The notes under the pieces were generated by a model. The model did no database searches. It saw nothing but the letters and a program-made list of their open reading frames with translations, and was not told the DNA's origin. A DNA stretch of 10,563 bases. Origin: JAAFHS01 sp031396505 (GTDB taxonomy: Bacteria > Pseudomonadota > Alphaproteobacteria > Rhodobacterales > Rhodobacteraceae). Of the stretch, positions 5,853 through 10,563 are shown piece by piece. Each line of letters begins with the position of its first letter. The first letter of the stretch is position 1. The stretch is taken from positions 1 to 10,563 of the forward strand of contig JANNKX010000274.1 in assembly GCA_031396505.1 (NCBI GenBank). The letters run 5' to 3'. Both the position numbers and the translations under genes were made by a program.

Positions 5853-8036
5853 ATGCCCCACAACAACGCCAATGCCCTATCCGAACGCCCCGAGGTTCTG
5901 ACGCGCCCAAAACTTGAGGGCGGGCAGCGATTTGTGCTGTCGACGCCGTTCCAGCCAGCAGGCGATCAGCCGACGGCGATCAGAGAACTGGTCGCAGGCG
6001 TGATGGCGGGCGAACGCGATCAGGTTTTGCTGGGGGCCACAGGAACCGGCAAGACCTTTACGATGGCCAAGATCATTGAACACACACAGCGCCCGGCGAT
6101 CATTCTGGCACCCAACAAGACGCTGGCCGCACAATTATATGGCGAATTCAAAGGCTTCTTTCCCGACAATGCGGTGGAATATTTCGTATCCTACTACGAT
6201 TATTACCAGCCCGAAGCCTATGTGGCGCGGTCCGATACCTATATCGAGAAGGAATCCCAGATCAACGAACAGATCGACCGCATGCGCCATTCGGCGACGC
6301 GGGCGCTGCTCGAACGTGACGATGTGATTATCGTGGCGTCAGTGTCTTGCATCTATGGCATCGGGTCAGTGGAAACCTATTCGGCAATGACGCAGGACCT
6401 GATTGTCGGGCAATCCTACGATCAGCGCCAGGTGATCGCCGAGCTGGTATCGCAAGCCTACCGCCGCAACGATCAGGCCTTTCAGCGCGGGTCGTTCCGG
6501 GTGCGCGGCGACAGTCTGGAAGTGTGGCCCGCCCATCTGGATGACCGTGCATGGCGATTCAGCTTCTTTGGCGAAGAACTTGAATCTATTATCGAATTCG
6601 ATCCACTGACGGGGGCAAAGACCGACAGTTTCAAACAGATCCGGATTTATGCCAACAGCCACTACGTCACCCCCCGCCCGACGATGCAGCAGGCCATTCT
6701 GGGCATCAAGAAAGAGTTACGCCAGACGCTCGATCTGATGGTCCTGAACGGCAAGCTGCTGGAGGCGCAGCGGCTGGAACAGCGCACGTCGTTCGATCTG
6801 GAAATGCTCGAGGCGACCGGCGTGTGCAACGGCATCGAGAATTACTCGCGATATCTTACGGGTCGCGCGCCCGGCGAGCCACCGCCGACACTGTTTGAAT
6901 TCATCCCCGATAATGCCATTGTTTTCGCGGATGAATCGCATGTGTCCGTGCCGCAGATCGGCGGTATGTACAAGGGCGACTATCGGCGCAAGTTCACGCT
7001 TGCAGAACACGGGTTCCGCCTGCCATCCTGCATGGATAACAGGCCCTTGAAGTTCGAGGAATGGGATGCGATGCGCCCGCAATCGGTGTTCGTGTCGGCC
7101 ACGCCAGCGGCATGGGAACTGGAGCAGACGGGCGGCGCGTTCACCGAACAGGTGATACGGCCGACCGGGCTGTTAGACCCGCCGGTGGAAATCCGCCCCG
7201 TCGATATGCAGGTCGATGATCTGCTGGATGAAATCCGGCGGGTCGCGGCACAGGGGTTGCGGGTTCTGGTCACCGTGCTGACCAAACGCATGGCCGAGGA
7301 TCTGACCGAGTATTTCCATGAACAGGGCATTCGCATCCGCTATATGCACTCTGACATCGACACTATCGAACGCATTGAAATCCTGCGGGATTTGCGGCTT
7401 GGTGCATTTGATGTGCTGGTCGGGATCAACCTGTTGCGCGAAGGATTGGATATTCCCGAATGCGGGCTTGTGGCCATTCTGGATGCCGACAAGGAAGGTT
7501 TCCTGCGGTCGGAAACCAGCCTGATTCAGACCATCGGACGGGCGGCGCGGAACGCAGACGGACGCGTCATCATGTATGCCGACCGGATCACGGGGTCCAT
7601 GGAACGCGCTTTGGGCGAAACGAACCGGCGGCGCGAAAAGCAGCAGGCCTATAACGTCAAGCACGGGATCACGCCGGAAACCGTGAAAAAGAACGTCGAA
7701 GACGTGCTGGCCGGCTTATGGAAGGGCGACACGGATATGGTGCGGGTGACCGCGAAGGTCGATAAACCGATGATTGGCAACAACTTGGCCGAGCATCTGA
7801 ATGCGATGCGCGTGGCCATGCGGAAGGCGGCGGAGAACCTTGAATTCGAAGAGGCGGCCCGCCTGCGGGATGAAGTGAAGCGGCTGGAGGCGGTGGAGCT
7901 GGCCATCGCAGACGACCCACTGGCACGGCAATCGGCAGTGGAAGAAGCATCCGAGGCGGCGGTCAAAATGGCGGGCCGGTCGACGGCGGGGCGCGCGGGC
8001 ATGCGCGGCGGCAAGGCACGGCGGGGACGGAAGTAG
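5853..8036 (+). CDS. uvrB: Excinuclease ABC subunit B (UvrB)
   Basis: UvrB, the damage-verifying helicase-like subunit of nucleotide excision repair, loaded by UvrA and joined by UvrC for incision. By the chosen start it has 727 aa. The Walker A motif GATGTGKT is at 61-68, the beta-hairpin region with the YDYYQPEAY block at about 114-137, the DESH box at 360-363, and motif VI QTIGRAARN at 559-567. The C-terminal UVR domain that contacts UvrC is at about 648-683. A basic Arg/Gly-rich tail ends the protein. ATG 5853 is preferred because AAGGGA lies 6 nt upstream; an in-frame ATG at 5838 has no good ribosome binding site. No clear alphaproteobacterial LexA box (GTTC-N7-GTTC) is visible in the 300 bases upstream. 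All key motifs are intact. Confidence 0.98.
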   Translation: MPHNNANALSERPEVLTRPKLEGGQRFVLSTPFQPAGDQPTAIRELVAGVMAGERDQVLLGATGTGKTFTMAKIIEHTQRPAIILAPNKTLAAQLYGEFKGFFPDNAVEYFVSYYDYYQPEAYVARSDTYIEKESQINEQIDRMRHSATRALLERDDVIIVASVSCIYGIGSVETYSAMTQDLIVGQSYDQRQVIAELVSQAYRRNDQAFQRGSFRVRGDSLEVWPAHLDDRAWRFSFFGEELESIIEFDPLTGAKTDSFKQIRIYANSHYVTPRPTMQQAILGIKKELRQTLDLMVLNGKLLEAQRLEQRTSFDLEMLEATGVCNGIENYSRYLTGRAPGEPPPTLFEFIPDNAIVFADESHVSVPQIGGMYKGDYRRKFTLAEHGFRLPSCMDNRPLKFEEWDAMRPQSVFVSATPAAWELEQTGGAFTEQVIRPTGLLDPPVEIRPVDMQVDDLLDEIRRVAAQGLRVLVTVLTKRMAEDLTEYFHEQGIRIRYMHSDIDTIERIEILRDLRLGAFDVLVGINLLREGLDIPECGLVAILDADKEGFLRSETSLIQTIGRAARNADGRVIMYADRITGSMERALGETNRRREKQQAYNVKHGITPETVKKNVEDVLAGLWKGDTDMVRVTAKVDKPMIGNNLAEHLNAMRVAMRKAAENLEFEEAARLRDEVKRLEAVELAIADDPLARQSAVEEASEAAVKMAGRSTAGRAGMRGGKARRGRK

Positions 8037-8066
8037 CGGCCACGAACACAGACATGTCATGACAGG

Positions 8067-8085
8067 GTGGCTGGCGCTGTGCCAC
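8067..8085 (+). terminator. Weak hairpin after uvrB
   Basis: GTGGC and GCCAC form a 5-bp stem around TGGCGCTGT, followed by ATTTC. It starts 30 bases after the uvrB stop. The stem is short and the T-run poor, so it is at best a weak terminator. Confidence 0.2.
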
Positions 8086-8126
8086 ATTTCTGCGGCAGAC
8101 TGGCCAAAACCATTGGGGGCATGTCG

Positions 8127-8912
8127 ATGACCGCGTTGAAACTGTTGTTCACCTTGCTGGCCCTCGCGGCCCCAACCGGCGTGCTTGCCTGCGGCGAGAC
8201 ATCCGATTGCCTAGTGGACGGCGGCACATACCGCATTCGCATGCCCGACGTGCCCGCCCCCGTGGGTGCGATCGTGTTCGCGCATGGCTATCAGGGCAGC
8301 TCCGCAGGGACGATGAAAAGCGGTGGCCTGAAGACGATGGCGGCGGAACGCGGGCTTGCGCTGATCGCGCTGGATGCGTCGGGGGATGATTGGTCGATTC
8401 CGAACGCGCCGTCGTCATCGACCGATGGGCGGGACGAGATGGCCTATCTGGATGCGGTGGTTGGCGATGCCGTGGCGCAGTTCGGGATCGACCGTGAAAA
8501 CATTGTGATCGCAGGGTTTTCGGCGGGTGGGATGTTTACCTGGAACGCAATTTGCGACCGTGGCGATGCCTATGCGGGGTATATTCCCTATTCCGGGACG
8601 TTCTGGCAAGGGCCACCAGCGACCTGCGCGGCTGGGGCGCAGAATGTGGTGCATGTGCATGGCACGGCGGACCGGACGGTGCCGCTTGCCGGGCGTTTGA
8701 TTGGCCTGTTCACATGGCAGGGGGACGTCGCGGAAAGCTTTGCCATGTATACGGCGGATAAGGGACTGTCCGCGGCTGATGGCTATGCCATGGGCGATAT
8801 GACCTGCACCCATAACGAGGGTAGGACGCGGCTTGATCTGTGCCTGTTTGACGGCGATCATGATTTTCGTGCAACCCGGCTGGGTGCGGCCTATGATCTG
8901 CTGATGCGATAA
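8127..8912 (+). CDS. Secreted alpha/beta-hydrolase, PHB depolymerase-like esterase
   Basis: A 261-aa exported esterase of the polyhydroxybutyrate depolymerase/LpqC/feruloyl esterase type. A signal peptide (MTALKLLFTLLALAAPTGVLA) precedes Cys22. VLAC resembles a weak lipobox, but the partner Cys six residues later suggests a disulfide instead. The oxyanion region is VFAHGYQG (about 50-57), the nucleophile S132 lies in GFSAGG, the likely acid D182 in HGTADRTVP and the His H245 in GDHDF, so the triad is complete. ATG 8127 is chosen because GGGGG lies 7 nt upstream and the signal peptide then starts correctly; ATG 8121 is also possible, and an upstream in-frame GTG at 8067 is unlikely. The substrate is probably a polyester or acyl ester outside the cytoplasm. 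It is followed after 12 bases by a small membrane protein gene, probably in one transcript. Confidence 0.9.
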   Translation: MTALKLLFTLLALAAPTGVLACGETSDCLVDGGTYRIRMPDVPAPVGAIVFAHGYQGSSAGTMKSGGLKTMAAERGLALIALDASGDDWSIPNAPSSSTDGRDEMAYLDAVVGDAVAQFGIDRENIVIAGFSAGGMFTWNAICDRGDAYAGYIPYSGTFWQGPPATCAAGAQNVVHVHGTADRTVPLAGRLIGLFTWQGDVAESFAMYTADKGLSAADGYAMGDMTCTHNEGRTRLDLCLFDGDHDFRATRLGAAYDLLMR

Positions 8913-8924
8913 GGAACGCCCCGC

Positions 8925-9119
8925 GTGAAAATCCTCGACCCCGACCATCCGTTTTTTGCGCCCGTCTGGCGGCGATGGGCGACCGTGCTGTTTGCCGGGT
9001 TCTGGGGGGTGGTCGAACTTGTTTTCCTGCAATCGCCGGGCTGGGCGGTGCTGTTCGGGGCGGCGGCCGCCTATGCATTTTACGTGCTGATCTATCAGGG
9101 GCCTAGCAGCGGACCCTAG
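8925..9119 (+). CDS. Small conserved membrane protein, unknown function
   Basis: A 64-aa protein beginning MKILDPDHPFFAPVWRRW. It has two predicted membrane-spanning helices, about 18-35 and 38-57, joined by a tight SPGW turn, and a short Gly/Pro/Ser tail. Positive residues just before the first helix suggest that both ends lie in the cytoplasm. The start is GTG 8925 with AAGGA 9 nt upstream, 12 bases after the esterase stop, so the two are likely co-transcribed. The last 17 bases overlap tail to tail with the lipoprotein gene on the other strand. I believe similar short proteins are common in Rhodobacteraceae, but I know no function. Confidence 0.75.
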   Translation: MKILDPDHPFFAPVWRRWATVLFAGFWGVVELVFLQSPGWAVLFGAAAAYAFYVLIYQGPSSGP

Positions 9120-9390
9120 CACGCATTTCACCGCTGTCGCCGGAGAGCGTGGACTCGACGAGGGTGCAGTCGGTTACCTGCGGGATCAGGGCAACCATGG
9201 TTTCACGGATGCCAGCGTGTTCACCGCGCCGGGCATAGCCGAGGCGGATGATTTCCACTGCATTTTCCTTTTTGAACACCACGTAATTGCGCCCGTCGCG
9301 GGTCACGTCAGTGCGGGTCGCCCCGAACATCAGGGGCGTCGGTTGGGCACCGCAGGCGGCAAGCATCAACAGGGGGATCAGCCATTTCAT
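9103..9390 (-). CDS. Small lipoprotein, unknown function
   Basis: A 95-aa protein starting MKWLIPLLMLAAC, a short lipoprotein signal with lipobox LAAC and acylation site C13. The mature part has about 82 residues, with two further Cys (near TDC and at the C-terminal end) that could form a disulfide. The frame is open much further upstream, but the extra N-terminal part is an Arg/His-rich string with no structure and overlaps the entericidin gene, so ATG 9390 is chosen. The ribosome binding site is weak (AGGC). The 3' end overlaps the small membrane protein gene by 17 bases, convergently. A CtrA-type box is centred about 31 bases before the start codon. I recognise no domain. It is likely anchored in the periplasm. 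Confidence 0.8.
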   Translation of the reverse strand: MKWLIPLLMLAACGAQPTPLMFGATRTDVTRDGRNYVVFKKENAVEIIRLGYARRGEHAGIRETMVALIPQVTDCTLVESTLSGDSGEMRARVRC

Positions 9391-9412
9391 GCGCCTATTG
9401 GGCCTGAGGGTG

Positions 9413-9429
9413 GTTAACGCCCCGTTAAC
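9413..9429. promoter_or_regulatory. CtrA-type binding site TTAA-N7-TTAA
   Basis: GTTAACGCCCCGTTAAC is a perfect palindrome-like site. It fits the alphaproteobacterial CtrA consensus TTAA-N7-TTAA(C) exactly, also as GTTAAC-N5-GTTAAC. It lies between divergent small lipoprotein genes, 22 bases before the 95-aa lipoprotein start and 76 bases before the entericidin start. The response regulator CtrA controls motility, gene transfer agent and cell-cycle genes in this order of bacteria. Confidence 0.6.
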
Positions 9430-9505
9430 GGCTGCGTTCTTGTCGCGGCGGGAACCGATGTGGGCGTGGGTGCGTTGATGTCTGAAACTTTGAAAGGGAC
9501 GCGCC

Positions 9506-9646
9506 ATGACGTATCTGCGCCTAGTGCCACTGCTGGCCTTGATGGCTATTGCCGCTTGTGAAACCATCGAAGGGGCGGGCCGTGATCTGAACACGGCGGG
9601 TGATGTCATCACGGAAGAGTCGCAACAGGCGCAGGCGGGGTATTGA
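9506..9646 (+). CDS. Entericidin EcnA/B-family lipoprotein
   Basis: A 46-aa protein. MTYLRLVPLLALMAIAAC is a lipoprotein signal with C18 as acylation site. The mature part, CETIEGAGRDLNTAGDVIT, is the hallmark of the entericidin family: C-x-T-x-x-G-x-G-x-D followed by an amphipathic helix with an A/G-D-x-I pattern. In enterobacteria EcnA and EcnB form an antidote/toxin pair. In alphaproteobacteria single copies are common and their role is unclear, probably envelope stress or membrane integrity. ATG 9506 has AAGGGA 7 nt upstream. The 44-aa lipoprotein gene follows after two bases, so the pair forms an operon. No second entericidin is visible here. Confidence 0.88.
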   Translation: MTYLRLVPLLALMAIAACETIEGAGRDLNTAGDVITEESQQAQAGY

Positions 9647-9648
9647 GG

Positions 9649-9783
9649 ATGGGACGGATCATTTGGCTGGTGCTGGTGACGGCGGTGATGTCTGCTTGCG
9701 CGCCGTTGTTGATTGGCGGGGCCGGGGCCGTGGTCGTCGATGAGGCGATCGAGCAGGATCAGGGCGGCGATGGGTTGTTTTGA
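9649..9783 (+). CDS. Small putative lipoprotein with glycine-rich segment
   Basis: A 44-aa protein, MGRIIWLVLVTAVMSAC, with a lipobox-like MSAC (acylation at C17). It is followed by a hydrophobic Gly/Ala/Val stretch (APLLIGGAGAVVVDEA) and an acidic tail ending GDGLF. The Gly-x-x-x-Gly-like spacing hints at a membrane helix that packs against another. It starts two bases after the entericidin stop and uses a GCGGGG sequence inside that gene as a likely ribosome binding site, which implies translational coupling. Function unknown. The codon pattern is the same as its neighbours, which supports a real gene despite the short length. Confidence 0.65.
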   Translation: MGRIIWLVLVTAVMSACAPLLIGGAGAVVVDEAIEQDQGGDGLF

Positions 9784-9819
9784 TTTTCCCCCAGCAAGGG
9801 CGGAACCGTGATGTACCTG

Positions 9820-9871
9820 CGTAGGGTGCGCATTTTGCGCGATAGTACGGCGCATTGAAGCGCACCATACG
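9820..9871. repeat. Cruciform-like inverted repeat between convergent genes
   Basis: CGTAGGGTGCGC (9820-9831) is inverted, with one mismatch, in GCGCACCATACG (9860-9871). Inside are GCGCA-TTT-TGCGC and GCGC-ATTGAA-GCGC, so the segment can fold as one long arm or as two small hairpins. It fills the space between the 44-aa lipoprotein gene and the convergent AT-rich gene and could stop transcription from both sides. It also resembles the dispersed GGTGCGC...GCGCACC intergenic repeats I associate with Rhodobacteraceae. Confidence 0.55.
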
Positions 9872-9876
9872 CCTGA

Positions 9877-10530
9877 TTAAACTCGAATGACAACTGGACC
9901 AGAGATCGTACTTGCTATCTGATCGCACTTTCTAGCAATGCAGTCGAGACAGTGACGTTGAAGAGAACCACTATGGGGGACCAGCCAGCGAGGCGCAGCA
10001 GTTTTTCCGTGTGCAAATAGGTGTCTAATTCCGAATGCAACAGGAAGCCAATTATCGGAATTTTCATCGTAGAATGCGTTAATTTTGTTCTTTAGTGCAG
10101 ATTTCTCCAGTGAATTGAAAGCGTTCCTTACCCCGGTCTTGTTTGTTGCAATCCGAAATCTAGCCGCATCATGCCAAGTTTCGAGTACCCCGACTGTGTT
10201 GTCATGCAGCTTGTGGTGGTCTGTATTAAAAACTCGTAGAAAGCTCTCAACTGCGATGACTGCAAAAACTATTCGGACATGTTCTGAATAGGCGACAGCA
10301 GTCTGTTCAGTATATCCATCAAATTCAATTTTCGCAAAAGACTCTGACAGCTTAAATTTCGCTGCGGCTTTCCTAAGATTTTCCAAGTAAGCTAAACCAT
10401 CAGGACTATACCCAATCTTGAACTTATAAGTTGATTGGTGCGCATCTAAATACTGTGATTCTCTCATACTTGCGCTTAGTTGACCGAAACAACGAGGTTC
10501 CCAAGTGCTTCTACTGGCGTTACCCGTCAT
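9877..10530 (-). CDS. HEPN-like protein, unknown function, probably acquired
   Basis: I do not recognise this 217-aa protein as a named family. It is cytoplasmic, without signal or membrane segments, and looks mostly helical. Residues R169-H-L-F-A-H174-G in FGIRHLFAHGKT fit the R-x4-6-H motif of HEPN domains, often written RN-x3-HG. The earlier helix with VIAVESFLRVF resembles the first HEPN helix. Many HEPN proteins are RNases in toxin-antitoxin, abortive infection or CRISPR-linked systems; others are inactive or house-keeping. ATG 10530 is chosen because GAGGGG lies 6 nt upstream; ATG 10548 adds six residues. The gene is clearly more AT-rich than all other genes here, with codons such as TTA, ATA and AGA, which suggests horizontal transfer. 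Its 3' end abuts the cruciform repeat. Protein reality is likely; HEPN assignment is moderate. Confidence 0.7.
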   Translation of the reverse strand: MTGNASRSTWEPRCFGQLSASMRESQYLDAHQSTYKFKIGYSPDGLAYLENLRKAAAKFKLSESFAKIEFDGYTEQTAVAYSEHVRIVFAVIAVESFLRVFNTDHHKLHDNTVGVLETWHDAARFRIATNKTGVRNAFNSLEKSALKNKINAFYDENSDNWLPVAFGIRHLFAHGKTAAPRWLVPHSGSLQRHCLDCIARKCDQIASTISGPVVIRV

Positions 10531-10540
10531 ACACTTCCCC

Positions 10541-10563
10541 TCACTCATCCACCTTCAGCGCCG
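10541..10563 (-). CDS. Possible C-terminal end of an upstream gene
   Basis: On the minus strand the window edge reads in one frame ALKVDE followed by TGA (10541-10543), with codons typical of the high-GC genes. It stops 10 bases before the ATG of the HEPN-like gene, whose ribosome binding site would overlap the stop. This would place the HEPN-like gene second in an operon. Six codons are too few to be sure. Confidence 0.3.

Noticed and set aside
9391..9855. N-terminal extension of the 95-aa lipoprotein to 250 aa
   Set aside because: The extension is Arg/His-rich, unstructured, antisense to the entericidin operon and would bury the lipoprotein signal inside the protein.
1..10563. CRISPR array
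   Set aside because: No series of regularly spaced identical repeats is present on either strand.

Overview
The window looks like chromosomal DNA of an alphaproteobacterium, most likely Rhodobacterales (roseobacter/Rhodobacteraceae). The grounds are the high-GC codon usage, an NDUFS4-type accessory subunit of complex I, an entericidin-type small lipoprotein, a perfect CtrA-type box and the overall character of the small conserved proteins. I cannot name a genus.

Layout. (1) Positions 1-1161, minus strand: the first 387 residues of an animal-type heme peroxidase with no signal peptide, cut by the window edge. (2) 1162-1584: a divergent intergenic region rich in short repeats. (3) 1585-3666: a NarX-like sensor histidine kinase (plus) and a NarL/FixJ response regulator (minus), tail to tail with 9 bp between the stop codons. 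The same 13-base element, TATTGGTTTATTT, lies upstream of both genes in the same orientation. (4) 3667-4651: almost 1 kb with no convincing gene, containing an odd direct repeat and ending at the 3' end of a tRNA-Arg(TCT). (5) 4652-5529, minus: NDUFS4-like subunit, GNAT acetyltransferase and the tRNA, closely packed in that order of transcription. (6) 5530-5852: a compact, highly self-complementary segment (about 96 nt) between the NDUFS4-like gene and uvrB, probably a structured RNA. (7) 5853-9119, plus: uvrB, a secreted PHB-depolymerase-like esterase and a small membrane protein. (8) 9103-9783: three small envelope proteins (a 95-aa lipoprotein on the minus strand; entericidin and a 44-aa lipoprotein on the plus strand) around a perfect CtrA-type box. 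(9) 9820-10563: a cruciform-like repeat, then an AT-rich gene of foreign character with a HEPN-like R-x4-H motif, preceded by what may be the last codons of another gene.

How the parts may work together. Kinase and regulator are almost certainly a pair. The divergent heme peroxidase is a plausible target, because short A/T-rich motifs recur around the kinase and peroxidase starts; this is inference. uvrB, the complex I subunit and the tRNA are housekeeping genes. The less expected parts are the structured RNA, the two-component/peroxidase locus, the CtrA box between small lipoprotein genes and the HEPN-like gene.
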